Of a stretch of 47,753 nt of DNA, positions 13,699 to 22,305 are shown in pieces (the stretch's first letter is position 1; every line of letters starts with the position of its first letter). The stretch covers positions 1 through 47,753 of IMG/VR virus record IMGVR_UViG_3300045999_008178. One strand, 5' to 3'. The stretch is from a virus. A program made the position numbers and the translations under genes. The notes under the pieces are model-generated. The model was not told where the DNA came from, ran no database searches, and worked only from the letters and a program-made list of their open reading frames with translations.

Positions 13699-15096
13699 AT
13701 GGATCTAGCATTGACTAGGACTATGGAACGAGTTGCTAGTATCTTAGCTAGTGCTGGGTATCCATCGCTGACTGCAGATCAAGTTAAGATTATCACTGAT
13801 ATTATTGTTAAAGTTAATGAAGAGGGTAAACCTCTAGAAGCGAGTCTTAAAGGACCAGCAGGCACTGGGAAGACAATGCTATTAGTGGGATTGATCATTG
13901 CTTTAGACGTGATGAAGTATAATGTCGTAGTCACTAGCTTTACTCACAAAGCTTGTTCAGTTATTGCTACACACATGCAGACTCTAGAGCAGCATTTGAG
14001 GCATAATATTGTTCCGCTTACACTGCACAGCTTATTAAATTTGAAACCTGCGCGAGCAGAATATGGTAAGCCTGAGACATTTACTCAGACAAGAGCACCA
14101 GAGCTAGCCGCTGTTGATTTTGTCATTGTCGATGAGTGCTCAATGGTAGGTGCTGACTTGACTACGCACATACAAGCAGGTATTGTCGAGCAAGGTATTC
14201 CTATTCTGTATGCTGGGGATCCGGCTCAGTTAATGCCTGTTAATGAGAAGAGCCTGTCAACAACATTTAAGACTCCTACTAAGTACAAGTTAACGGAGAT
14301 ACTTCGTCATGATGGTGCGATATTGAATTTGGCTACTAAGATTCGAACTCTGTCTTATCTACCTCAAGTCGCTGCAGCTTCAGGCGGCGGTACTGATGTG
14401 ATCGTGTACAAAAATGATGATGCTTTGGTAGCAGCGTGGTTAAATTCTTTATTGGATAGTGACAAGGGAAATGATTCTACTGTGATGCTCACTTATATGA
14501 ACAAGCATCGTAGAGAATTTAATAGACAGGCACGGGTTGTTTTAATGGGAGCTGATGCCCCTAGGTTCATTGAGGGTGATGTGTTGTTAGCACTATCACC
14601 TATAATTCAAGAGGAAAAGTTAATTTATAGCAATAATGAGGATGTTCATATTATAGCACCTCCTGTGCTAATAGAAGATTACACTCCTGTGGATACTTTA
14701 GATTTCACTTGTGCTGCTTGGCAGATAAGATCTGATAAAGGAGCACTACTCTATGTATTAGCAGACCAGGAAGCCATTGATAAATACGCTAAGTATCTTA
14801 AGGCTTTAGGCATGGAAATTGCCAAAGAAGGCAAAGCCGCTAAATCTGGTACTCACCATGACTCACGCGCAGTCAAGCGCAGATGGGCTTCACAATATTT
14901 CCCGTTAAAAGCTAGCTTTGCTGATCTTGATTTTCGCTATTCGTTGACTGTCCATAAATCACAAGGCAGTACGTTTAAATACGTGTACGTTAACAGTGAC
15001 TATCGTAAAGCACGGGATCAACAGAAGCAGTTGATGTATGTTGCTGTGACGAGAGCTTCACGGGAAGTCCATCACTTAGACACTACTGTTTCTTGA
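13699..15096 (+). CDS. RecD/Dda-like superfamily 1 helicase
   Basis: 465 aa from ATG 13699, preceded by AGGGACACAACA; a longer frame reaches 13636 but overlaps the RHH gene. Motif I GPAGTGKTMLLVGLI (about residue 55), motif II VDECSMVGADL, motif III-like LYAGDPAQLMPV, motif V-like LTVHKSQGSTFKYVYV and motif VI QLMYVAVTRASREV are all present. This set is typical of RecD2/Dda 5'-3' helicases, which help start replication, recombine DNA and displace proteins. A compact form without an obvious N-terminal extension. Confidence 0.92.
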   Translation: MDLALTRTMERVASILASAGYPSLTADQVKIITDIIVKVNEEGKPLEASLKGPAGTGKTMLLVGLIIALDVMKYNVVVTSFTHKACSVIATHMQTLEQHLRHNIVPLTLHSLLNLKPARAEYGKPETFTQTRAPELAAVDFVIVDECSMVGADLTTHIQAGIVEQGIPILYAGDPAQLMPVNEKSLSTTFKTPTKYKLTEILRHDGAILNLATKIRTLSYLPQVAAASGGGTDVIVYKNDDALVAAWLNSLLDSDKGNDSTVMLTYMNKHRREFNRQARVVLMGADAPRFIEGDVLLALSPIIQEEKLIYSNNEDVHIIAPPVLIEDYTPVDTLDFTCAAWQIRSDKGALLYVLADQEAIDKYAKYLKALGMEIAKEGKAAKSGTHHDSRAVKRRWASQYFPLKASFADLDFRYSLTVHKSQGSTFKYVYVNSDYRKARDQQKQLMYVAVTRASREVHHLDTTVS

Positions 15097-15105
15097 GGTG
15101 TAATC

Positions 15106-15285
15106 ATGTCTGGTAGTAATTTACGCTGGTTTATTTTTAGGTATTCCAGCATTGTTGGTAAGATTGAACTTGCTTCTATCCAAGCGGTCTCGGGGGAGGC
15201 TGCTGAGAGAGAACTCCGAGAAATAGTTCCATATCCTAGAAATTTGACTCTGCTTTATTCAGCAGATCACTATCGCCCTTTGTAG
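15106..15285 (+). CDS. 59-aa hypothetical protein between helicase and polymerase
   Basis: Small gene with one of the few good ribosome-binding sites in this window (GAGGTG, 5 nt before ATG 15106). The product begins MSGSNLRWFIFRYSSIVG and ends LLYSADHYRPL; no homology recognised. It shares an exact 18-nt stretch around a CTCGGGGG motif with the primase gene (10958-10975 versus 15184-15201), coding AVSGE in both. Confidence 0.65.
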   Translation: MSGSNLRWFIFRYSSIVGKIELASIQAVSGEAAERELREIVPYPRNLTLLYSADHYRPL

Positions 15286-15305
15286 ACCTCAACTACTCTA
15301 ATTCC

Positions 15306-17270
15306 ATGACTAGCAGACTTTTTGACAGTCACTCTTTTTTCAATTCACCAAGTCAAGGTAAACAGTTAGCTGACTGTCTATGGGATTTTTCCCTTTACAA
15401 CGGGGCGGTAGGGGTGGATACAGAAACCACCGGATTGAACCCATTTAAAGATCGAGTTAGACTTATTCAATTAGGTTCCCCTGGAGATTGTATTATTGTA
15501 GATCTTGATGGTTGGCGTTCCAGAGACCCTGATGGGAATTTAATTAGGGCAGTCCCTTGGGGAAAGCCGGGACTTAGAGAGCTGAAGGTGCTGTTAGAAG
15601 CGGGGCAACCTAAGGTTTTACAGAACGCCGCGTTTGATTTGAATTTTTTAAGGGCAGAGTCTGTGTTGATCAAGAGTCCTATATTTGATACTATGATAGC
15701 GTCTAAAATAATTACTAACGGTACTGACCATAAAAACGACTTAGGTTCTATAGTAGCTCGCTACTTAAAAGTACACATGCCTAAAGAGTTACAGAAAGCT
15801 GACTGGGGTGGTGATATTACAACAGAGATGTTGAGTTATGCAGCTAAAGATGCTAGGGCTCTGCCACTGTTAGTAGAACCTCTAACCAGCAAACTACAAG
15901 AAAGCAAAATTCTAAATTCGTCATCTACATCTCTGTTTGACGTGTTTACGCTAGAAATGCAGGCTTTACGGCCCATAGCGTATATGCAATGGTATGGGTT
16001 TAAGTTTGATAAGGCCCAAGCGTCAAGACTTAAAGCAGATCTTGAAGTAAAAGCCGATGAACTAAAAGCTACTTTTTTGACCGCTTTGGATGAGGAACTA
16101 AAACAGCGGCACCCCGAGGACGAGTCCAAATGGCTACCTAGGGATCCTGACGGATCTTTGAACTTGCGCAAAACTAATGTTGGTAGAGGTGCAAATAAAA
16201 TGCTTGCTGGGTTTAATCCTGGAAGCACTCAGCAGATGGCTAGAGCATTTACAGATGCTGGGATTATTTTGCCTCCGCCTAAACCGGTAGTGGGTAAACC
16301 TTCGGTGCCTGGAAAAGTATCTCTAGATCAGACTCTTTTAGCTTTTCTTCGTAGTGAGTATTCGCTGATTGATCAATACATGACATGGAGCACGGCTAAT
16401 ACTCGTGTTTCTTGTGTAGAGACTTTGCTAAAAGCCGCTAAAATTCATGGGGATCGAATACATTGCAGATATTTGCAGATGGGTACTAATACTGGGAGGT
16501 TAAGTGCTAGTGAGCCTAACTTACAGCAAGTACCTAAAGAAAAAACGTTCCGTGCGCTGTTTATCGCAGAACCTGGGTATCAACTGATATGCGCAGATTT
16601 TAGTCAGATAGAACTGCGGGTAGCAGCGGAGCTTAGTGGTGACGAACGCATGTTACAGGCGTATGCCGATGGTAGAGATTTACATACTGAGACTGCTTCT
16701 CTAATAGCACAGGTGGCTTTAGAGGATGTCACTAAAGAGATGAGGACTTCAGCTAAAATTGCTAATTTTGGGTTGTTGTATGGAGCTGGAGCTAAGACTT
16801 TCCAGCGCCAAGCGTTAGCACAATATGGCATCTTATATGCTATGACGGAATGTCAAGAGATTGTGACTGGTTTCCGTAGAGCTTATCCCAGATTGTATGA
16901 GTGGCAGCAAGAGCAAGGTCAAGGTACTTCAAAAGCCGTATTTACTAGGTATGGCCGCAGGCGTGTGCTTATAGGGTTTAACGACAAATACACAACTAGA
17001 GTGAATACTCCTGTTCAAGGCACTGCTGGCGACATCTGCAAGATCTCTATGGCTATGCTTTGGGAGACTTTAGCAATAACCTCTGACTTAGACGCTCGCT
17101 TACTCAGTCAGGTCCATGACGAATTGATTATGGAGGTGAGGGATGAACTGGTCAATGAGTGGCGGCACAGGCTGAAATCCACCATGGAGGCTGCCGGAGC
17201 TGTCGTTTGTAAGCGTGTCCCAATCTTGGCTGAGGTTGGAGTCGGAAGCACATGGGCGGATGCCAAATAG
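15306..17270 (+). CDS. Family A DNA polymerase with 3'-5' exonuclease
   Basis: 654 aa. Exonuclease motifs: VDTETTGLNPF (Exo I), LQNAAFDLNFL (Exo II) and SYAAKDARALPL (Exo III). Polymerase motifs: ICADFSQIELRVAAEL (A), MRTSAKIANFGLLYGAG (B, O-helix) and SQVHDELIMEV (C). The position equal to E. coli Pol I 762 is phenylalanine (the F in ANFG), the wild-type residue; substitutions there have been linked to slower phage lifestyles. There is no 5' nuclease domain, normal for phage enzymes. Replicates the genome with the primase-helicase, RecD-like helicase and SSB-like protein. Confidence 0.97.
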   Translation: MTSRLFDSHSFFNSPSQGKQLADCLWDFSLYNGAVGVDTETTGLNPFKDRVRLIQLGSPGDCIIVDLDGWRSRDPDGNLIRAVPWGKPGLRELKVLLEAGQPKVLQNAAFDLNFLRAESVLIKSPIFDTMIASKIITNGTDHKNDLGSIVARYLKVHMPKELQKADWGGDITTEMLSYAAKDARALPLLVEPLTSKLQESKILNSSSTSLFDVFTLEMQALRPIAYMQWYGFKFDKAQASRLKADLEVKADELKATFLTALDEELKQRHPEDESKWLPRDPDGSLNLRKTNVGRGANKMLAGFNPGSTQQMARAFTDAGIILPPPKPVVGKPSVPGKVSLDQTLLAFLRSEYSLIDQYMTWSTANTRVSCVETLLKAAKIHGDRIHCRYLQMGTNTGRLSASEPNLQQVPKEKTFRALFIAEPGYQLICADFSQIELRVAAELSGDERMLQAYADGRDLHTETASLIAQVALEDVTKEMRTSAKIANFGLLYGAGAKTFQRQALAQYGILYAMTECQEIVTGFRRAYPRLYEWQQEQGQGTSKAVFTRYGRRRVLIGFNDKYTTRVNTPVQGTAGDICKISMAMLWETLAITSDLDARLLSQVHDELIMEVRDELVNEWRHRLKSTMEAAGAVVCKRVPILAEVGVGSTWADAK

Positions 17271-17320
17271 TGACAAAGTGTGGTAATTGGTGATAGAGTG
17301 GTAATAGCCGCACTACTGCA

Positions 17321-17533
17321 GTGGCCTTTAGCCAAAACTCTCAGCTACGTCGTGAAATAGCTTGCGCCCTCGGGGAAGCTCAGTCAGAAAGCTCCTGGGT
17401 GGAGGCGGGTATCGCGCTGGAGGTCACTAAACAGAGCTTGAAGCGCCGGCTGCAGCACATTACGCTCTTCGCTGCTGACGGGGTTGCGGTCGCTGGTGAC
17501 CAGTTCATCCAGGATCTGCTGACAGCAAGTTGA
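17321..17533 (+). CDS. Small hypothetical protein
   Basis: 70 aa from GTG 17321, no clear ribosome-binding site. Largely helical: SQLRREIACALGEAQSESSW and VTKQSLKRRLQHITLF, the latter resembling a helix-turn-helix of the kind that reads non-self sequence, though too short to call. Located between the polymerase and the AbrB-like regulator. Confidence 0.5.
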   Translation: MAFSQNSQLRREIACALGEAQSESSWVEAGIALEVTKQSLKRRLQHITLFAADGVAVAGDQFIQDLLTAS

Positions 17534-17552
17534 GTTTTGCGTCTTCCAGGGG

Positions 17553-17581
17553 TTGTGTTAAGGCCCACCAGGGTGTACAAT
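17553..17581 (+). promoter_or_regulatory. Promoter for the AbrB-like gene
   Basis: TTGTGT (17553-17558), 17-nt spacer, TACAAT (17576-17581; 5 of 6). Predicted start near 17588, about 20 nt before the GTG start at 17608. Confidence 0.6.
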
Positions 17582-17607
17582 ACTAAGGTCTGCACCAATT
17601 TGACTCT

Positions 17608-18063
17608 GTGACTCTTCTTACTGGCCGTGAACTCCTGGCCCTAGTCAAGGACAACCCTGAAATCAAGAACCGCTCGGTGCTGGCTCGCATGGCCGGTTAT
17701 GAACGCACGACCCGTAAAGGCGATATTGTCGCTGATCTTGGTCGGTTCACCGACGCTGTGCTTGAAGCCAAAGGTGTGAAGTTCGATTCTGAGACCCGAG
17801 GTCGTGCTGCTGCCAATGAGACAACTGTCCATAAAAATGGCTCGGTGCTGATTGGTGCGATCTACTCCAAACAGGCCGGTATCGGCCCTGGCGACACTCT
17901 GAGTATTACTGTCGATCCCGCTTCTGGGCAGATTGTCCTGGATGTGGCACAGCGGGTGGAGGGCAGTCCGTTGCCGTTCAAGGTGTACGAGAAGAAGCCG
18001 AAGGCTGTTGCCGAAGCGCCGGAGGCTACTGAGGCTGCTGGAGGGGAAACCACCGAAATCTAA
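17608..18063 (+). CDS. cyAbrB-type transcriptional regulator
   Basis: 151 aa from GTG 17608. The start LLTGRELLALVKDNPEIKNRSVLARMAGY followed by TRKGDIVADLGRFTDAVLEAKGVKF is the signature of the cyanobacterial AbrB family (helical N-terminal region, then a swapped-hairpin-like segment). Cyanobacterial homologues regulate carbon, nitrogen and redox genes. The rest (GSVLIGAIYSKQAGIGPGDTLSITVDPASGQIVLDV) fits an AbrB-like beta fold, and a Pro/Ala/Glu tail ends it. It has its own promoter and two terminators, so it is expressed as a single unit. The phage probably uses it to reset host gene expression. Confidence 0.85.
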   Translation: MTLLTGRELLALVKDNPEIKNRSVLARMAGYERTTRKGDIVADLGRFTDAVLEAKGVKFDSETRGRAAANETTVHKNGSVLIGAIYSKQAGIGPGDTLSITVDPASGQIVLDVAQRVEGSPLPFKVYEKKPKAVAEAPEATEAAGGETTEI

Positions 18064-18075
18064 TTCGGTAATATC

Positions 18076-18145
18076 GGGCGGTCGTGAGCTGCCCTTTTTC
18101 TAAGTGATGAGCCTAGGGACGTAAAAGCCCTAGGCTTTTTTTTTT
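18076..18145 (+). terminator. Tandem intrinsic terminators
   Basis: First: GGGCGG (18076-18081) with CTGCCC (18089-18094), then TTTTT. Second: AGCCTAGGG (18110-18118) with CCCTAGGCT (18128-18136), then a 10-nt T-run. Together they end the AbrB-like transcript completely before the lysis gene promoter. Confidence 0.9.
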
Positions 18146-18150
18146 GTCTG

Positions 18151-18180
18151 TTGACAGATGCACGCGAGATAAGATAGAAT
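18151..18180 (+). promoter_or_regulatory. Promoter for the M15-like lysis gene
   Basis: TTGACA (18151-18156), 18-nt spacer, TAGAAT (18175-18180; 5 of 6). It lies directly after the tandem terminator and starts transcription near 18187, 20 nt before ATG 18207. Confidence 0.7.
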
Positions 18181-18206
18181 AGTGTAAGTCACATCAACGG
18201 TTTACT

Positions 18207-18926
18207 ATGGCTGCCCAGAACGCTTCGACTCCTGGAGACAAGGCAGTGCAAAAGATGGATAAGAAAGTACCTGTGGTGCAAGAAACTGTTAAGCCTACGG
18301 TACTATTTACTATAGTGGCGATACAGCCAACATTTTTGATGGAGATGGTAGATGCTGAAGAGGAGGGACCTGAAGATAAAACCACATTAGTAGAAATGGG
18401 GGAGCGCTACGATGTTTTGAGAGTAGGCAATGTCGTGAAGCACGGAGAACAGAATGTCGTACTCGGGGGGTACGGGGGTAGTCGCGTGATCAGATCTTCA
18501 GCCTGGAGGCGGACTTTTCCAGGAGCATTACCGTTTGAGCCAGGTATTACTATAGATTGGACTAACTTTATGTGCAGAGTGTCTCCTAATCTAACAGTAG
18601 GGGAGGTAGTACAATGGAATACAGAAGAAAGGCCAGTAAACGGCTCTTGGGAAGAGGGCGCAATTATGCGGATGGTGGATCTTTACGAAACCATAAGAGC
18701 TGCTTGGGGTGGATCTATTGGTGTAAGCTTGGTGCATCCTAGTAGGATAGACATGTATCCTACAAATGGTGCCGGCTTTTATGAGTTTTACAACTGGATT
18801 CGTACCAGATGGACTGGCGAACTCGTTGCTGGGCCTACAGCAGGATTCATCGGTTTGTCAATTCTGACTGGTGGTCACTTCGTACCCGGTGCTGGGCGCA
18901 CTCCTTCAAAGGAAGGGGTTTATTGA
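18207..18926 (+). CDS. Degenerate peptidase M15-like protein (endolysin relative)
   Basis: 239 aa. From about residue 125 the order LTVGEVVQWNTEERPVNGSW, RMVDLYETIRAAWGGSIGVS, then IDMYPTNGAGFYEFYNWIRTRWTG matches my recollection of M15-family (D-Ala-D-Ala carboxypeptidase-like) endolysins, whose core reads IRAAWG-IGVTSGYRP, HxxGxAxDIYP and a final HxD. Here the SGYRP..H..G.A segment is missing: GVSLVHPSRIDMYP joins the flanks directly, and the last zinc His region reads GLSILTGGHF. So the fold is recognisable but the catalytic site looks lost. It lies beside a holin-like gene with its own strong promoter and may be a binding or inactive lysis partner. Confidence 0.55.
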   Translation: MAAQNASTPGDKAVQKMDKKVPVVQETVKPTVLFTIVAIQPTFLMEMVDAEEEGPEDKTTLVEMGERYDVLRVGNVVKHGEQNVVLGGYGGSRVIRSSAWRRTFPGALPFEPGITIDWTNFMCRVSPNLTVGEVVQWNTEERPVNGSWEEGAIMRMVDLYETIRAAWGGSIGVSLVHPSRIDMYPTNGAGFYEFYNWIRTRWTGELVAGPTAGFIGLSILTGGHFVPGAGRTPSKEGVY

Positions 18927-19315
18927 TCACTCTTGTAGGAACCTTTAGCTAGCAACCCATCGTGCAAAGAAGTTTTTTTCTCTAAATCTTCTATTCTACT
19001 AAATATATTGTTCCTATAGTCTCTATTTTCATCTTTCATTTCTTTAATCTCGTCACCTATACGCGAGACACTGCTATGAATGCCCTCAAAAGCCGCAGCA
19101 GCTTTTCTCTGTTCTTCAATAAATGCTTCAAATAGCCTTGTGTGTTTTACCTCGATGGTTCGTCTAAAGGTCTGTTCTTCTCTGCGTTCAATAGCTTTTG
19201 CTTTACTATCTGCGTCCGCTATTTTTTCTCTACGTTTCATGTGATTATCTACACGTTTACCCAGTAACAGGAAAATTCCGCCAATGGTGGCCACGACTAT
19301 TTCGATCACGGGCAT
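18920..19315 (-). CDS. Holin-like membrane protein with coiled coil
   Basis: 131 aa. One N-terminal membrane segment (IEIVVATIGGIFLLLG, residues 4-19) is followed by a charged helical region with heptad-like spacing (RREKIADADSKAKAIERREE, later IGDEIKEMKDENRDYRNNI). A single-helix, coiled-coil layout fits small holins or membrane-anchored lysis and tail accessory proteins. Its 3' end overlaps the 3' end of the convergent M15-like gene by 7 nt. It ends the long structural operon, the usual place for lysis genes. Confidence 0.6.
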   Translation of the reverse strand: MPVIEIVVATIGGIFLLLGKRVDNHMKRREKIADADSKAKAIERREEQTFRRTIEVKHTRLFEAFIEEQRKAAAAFEGIHSSVSRIGDEIKEMKDENRDYRNNIFSRIEDLEKKTSLHDGLLAKGSYKSDQ

Positions 19316-19369
19316 GGGGCATCGGGTCCACTATACAGATTAACTGAGCGAGGGAGGCCGCATAAGGGG

Positions 19370-20230
19370 CTAATCTCTGAACAACCTAACCGGCCCAGTT
19401 GTGACAAAACTAGCGGAACCGGTGATAAAGTCATCTGGGTTGGTATCTAGGCTTGTGTCTATAAGAAGTATAGAGCTTTGGTAATACACAGATCCTGGTA
19501 AGTACACTATGTTATTACCGTCTACAGATCTAACTCGTGCTTCTGTACGTTTTTTTAGATATAGTTTAGTCTGAGCTTTAGCCTCGTTCTCCACCATTAA
19601 AGCCATACGGAGTATAATGTCTATGTCGTTTGTGCCATTAGAATTTTCTAGAAAATCTACCATAAAATCGAAAGTACCGGAGCCAGATATTGTGGTTTTT
19701 ATGGAATCTCCAAAACGCTCTCCTAAGGATCCAGTATCAGTAGTGTTCCCCCCGAGCTTGAGATTCCACTTTTTTATGTGTCCTTGAATAGCCCATAGAG
19801 GGGATCCTGAATTAGCTACCGTATAGTTGCTATTAACTGCTGGATATGCTAATAGTGAAGTCTCTGTAATTATTGTAGTTAGTGTAGTGTAGAATGAAGT
19901 TAGAATTGCAGTAGCATCAGTGCTACCTTTTAAGCACAGGATAGTAATTGCAGATGGTACAGTAGATAAACTAATTTTAGTAGAGGGGCTATTGTCTTGA
20001 GCCCCTACTGCCGTAGTATGGATTGTTATTCTGTCCAGAGCGTCTCGCCAAACAAATCCAGTTTTAGTACCGCCAGAGTGTATAAGTATAACTTCATCTC
20101 CAGGCCAAAATGCTGTAGAGTTAATAGTAAATTGGCTATTAGCAATGTCTAGCGCACTCGGGGGGAGCACTATGGGATCTGGGTAGGCTCGGGCTAGTTG
20201 AATAATACCGTCTTTGCCTATAAGTGACAT
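19370..20230 (-). CDS. Tail structural protein
   Basis: 286 aa, rich in Ser, Thr and hydrophobic strands (MSLIGKDGIIQLARAYPDP; WAIQGHIKKWNLKLGGNTTD; GTFDFMVDFLENSNGTNDI). No motif names it, but its strand pattern and place at the end of the tail cluster point to a tail or baseplate component. TAATG coupling to the next gene upstream. Confidence 0.55.
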   Translation of the reverse strand: MSLIGKDGIIQLARAYPDPIVLPPSALDIANSQFTINSTAFWPGDEVILIHSGGTKTGFVWRDALDRITIHTTAVGAQDNSPSTKISLSTVPSAITILCLKGSTDATAILTSFYTTLTTIITETSLLAYPAVNSNYTVANSGSPLWAIQGHIKKWNLKLGGNTTDTGSLGERFGDSIKTTISGSGTFDFMVDFLENSNGTNDIDIILRMALMVENEAKAQTKLYLKKRTEARVRSVDGNNIVYLPGSVYYQSSILLIDTSLDTNPDDFITGSASFVTTGPVRLFRD

Positions 20231-20628
20231 TAGAATGATTTAGCAGTAGGTTTACCAGATAATTGAACTGAGAGTTTACACACTTGAGCTTCCCCATAAG
20301 TAGCTGACAATCCAATATTAGTGATAACTGCATATGATGTTAATGATCTATTCGTGTTGGTGTCCCATACAAATTTGAAGTTTGGTAAAATTTCTGGGGT
20401 ATCTGTATATATAGTGTCAAGGATGCTGACTACTGTAGGATCTTGAGGATCGTAAAATAATAAAGCTGAAGCCTTGGTATCACGTAACCCAGCAATATAT
20501 GTATGATCAAAAAGATCAATAGTAGTTGTACGCATGGCTTCTCGACTTATGTCTAAGTCGATATTTTTGACTCTGCCGACCCGCACGTTATTAAAGTATA
20601 GACCTGCGGTGGTGCTAGTAAGAATCAT
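20230..20628 (-). CDS. Tail-tube-fold minor tail protein
   Basis: 132 aa. LYFNNVRVGRVKNIDLDISREAM, RTTTIDLFDHTYIAGLRDTKAS and a final beta strand CKLSVQLSGKP follow the pattern of phage tail-tube domains (strand, helix, strand ending in a ligand-like beta sandwich). Too small to be the main tube, which is at 34667-35695; likely a tail-end cap. Coupled on both sides (TAATG and ATGA). Confidence 0.6.
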   Translation of the reverse strand: MILTSTTAGLYFNNVRVGRVKNIDLDISREAMRTTTIDLFDHTYIAGLRDTKASALLFYDPQDPTVVSILDTIYTDTPEILPNFKFVWDTNTNRSLTSYAVITNIGLSATYGEAQVCKLSVQLSGKPTAKSF

Positions 20629-21053
20629 GCGGCGAAACTGGCCCTAAGCCCACCAAGTGTACCGTCGAAGTCAAATAGGAAGGTGTCCCCGGAGACTAGA
20701 TTTTGGGCTACGCCGTAATCCCACCAGCAGATGACTTTGTTGCCTACTGAAGAGTTGTATAGGACAGGATATTGGAAAGTATTGACGGTGCCAGTTGGGG
20801 AGAATGTAAGATCGTTGATCAGGGCTTTATAGACACCAGAACTCTGTGTCGAGGAGGCTACTGTAAGGGTAAACCCTCCTAAAGTGTAGCCTCCCCCGGC
20901 AGTTATCTGAGTGATCCCCCCGAGGTCGGTTATTGTAGCAACAGGGAGCGTGTTGGAGAGGGCCAGTTTTAGTGTATTAGAGCCGATGTTATGAACACCA
21001 TTGTGAAGATCGGCTATGTAGGAATTGAAGAAATACTGGGGAGCGGTTGTCAT
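20625..21053 (-). CDS. Conserved phage structural protein
   Basis: 142 aa with LHNGVHNIGSNTLKLALSNTLPVA, ITAGGGYTLGGFTLTVASST, PVLYNSSVGNKVICWWDYG and a final DTFLFDFDGTLGGL. I recognise this as a very common small phage structural protein found in many tail modules. Function not defined. ATGA overlap with the downstream gene. Confidence 0.7.
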   Translation of the reverse strand: MTTAPQYFFNSYIADLHNGVHNIGSNTLKLALSNTLPVATITDLGGITQITAGGGYTLGGFTLTVASSTQSSGVYKALINDLTFSPTGTVNTFQYPVLYNSSVGNKVICWWDYGVAQNLVSGDTFLFDFDGTLGGLRASFAA

Positions 21054-21112
21054 AATAGTGGATGCACGATGGACTGGTGTAGTTATAGCATAGCGTAGAG
21101 GCTTAAATAATA

Positions 21113-22243
21113 CTATATATTAACTGTTATAGTAATAGTCCCACTATTTAGACTGTAATAAGGAGATTGTTGGGTAATTGTAGAAGCGTAGAATTGTAGT
21201 GTACCGGTTATACCTGAAGCCCCAAATATTATATTATATGTAGAACTATTTATAGAATTTTGGCTACCTCCTAGGCCCGAGGGTGATGTACTTATTGATT
21301 GCGCGGAAGCGGTGTTATTGACACTAAGTAAATTAACAGTGTTGGCTGATCCGCAGATAGGGTAAGGACCTACAAGATAGAAAGCACCAAATATTAAATT
21401 GAGTGTGTTTGTCCATATTATAGTATTAGCCCCTGCAGAATTACCAGTACCGAAATAATAATCAAATCGTTGAGAATTTATAGCGTTAGCCGCAATTGTA
21501 TTGTTATCAGTAAAAGCACTTTCATTTATATTTCCGGCTACTTCTTGCCCTACTGGCTGCCAGGATACCAAAGGGGCATCACACACTAATCCGGTGTATA
21601 TACAATTTCTTAAGTTAGGTGTTGCTCCGGTATTCATTGCCGATCCAGTATTGTTTAATTGTATGGCTCTTGTGTTACCGCTGCTGTTAGGCACTGGTAC
21701 ATACCTTAAATTAGGATTATTAGCCGTAAACACCATTGTGTTCGGTGTGGGATTATCTACAAATATGCCTTCATGGGGTACTCTAGCTAGTGCAAGGGAG
21801 CGCGAAGTAAGTAATGCGGGTGTATTTAATAAAGCTGTGCTACTGTTGTTTATTTGGTAAAATTCTCCTTCTAATTCTACCGATACGCTACCTACTCCAG
21901 CTATTAAATTATTTAATTTAGGTTCTGCTAAAAAACGCCAACCTGTTGATTTAGGTCCAACTATCCGCCCTGCGAAATCCGTAGATTTAATGCCAGCTAC
22001 GATCTCGGGGGGCAGTGCCAGGGGAAAGAATCCAGAGTATGAAGAGTCCCAGGCGGAGAAGATAGACAGTATTTTGGCGGCTGATATGTTTGTGTAGTTT
22101 AATGTCAAAACAGCAGCATTAGGTTTAGACGAATTTAAGCGAGGGGAGAAGGTGGAATTAAGGAATTTAGGGGCAGTAACATTGTAAACGGCTGGGGTAA
22201 AGCTATAACTTGATGGTTTTAATGCTGGAAATTCGATTGTCAT
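21113..22243 (-). CDS. Tail fibre/tail-tip protein, paralog 1
   Basis: 376 aa. The N-terminal 120 residues (NAAVLTLNYTNISAAKILSIFSAWDSSYSGFFPLALPPEI, then TGWRFLAEPKLNNLIAGVGSVSVELEGEF) match the layout of a domain in the next gene (22306-23532): both have a strand pair, an AW/LWDxxYxxxxxLxxP helix and a W-F-x-AEPK-type strand. After a short LALARVPHEG-like repeat the rest is Asn/Ser/Thr-rich beta structure typical of receptor-binding fibres. Confidence 0.65.
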   Translation of the reverse strand: MTIEFPALKPSSYSFTPAVYNVTAPKFLNSTFSPRLNSSKPNAAVLTLNYTNISAAKILSIFSAWDSSYSGFFPLALPPEIVAGIKSTDFAGRIVGPKSTGWRFLAEPKLNNLIAGVGSVSVELEGEFYQINNSSTALLNTPALLTSRSLALARVPHEGIFVDNPTPNTMVFTANNPNLRYVPVPNSSGNTRAIQLNNTGSAMNTGATPNLRNCIYTGLVCDAPLVSWQPVGQEVAGNINESAFTDNNTIAANAINSQRFDYYFGTGNSAGANTIIWTNTLNLIFGAFYLVGPYPICGSANTVNLLSVNNTASAQSISTSPSGLGGSQNSINSSTYNIIFGASGITGTLQFYASTITQQSPYYSLNSGTITITVNI

Positions 22244-22305
22244 ATTATTTAATTAGGTGGTGGTGGTGTGGGAGTTTAGGTAATATAGATAGATAGGTGG
22301 ACACA

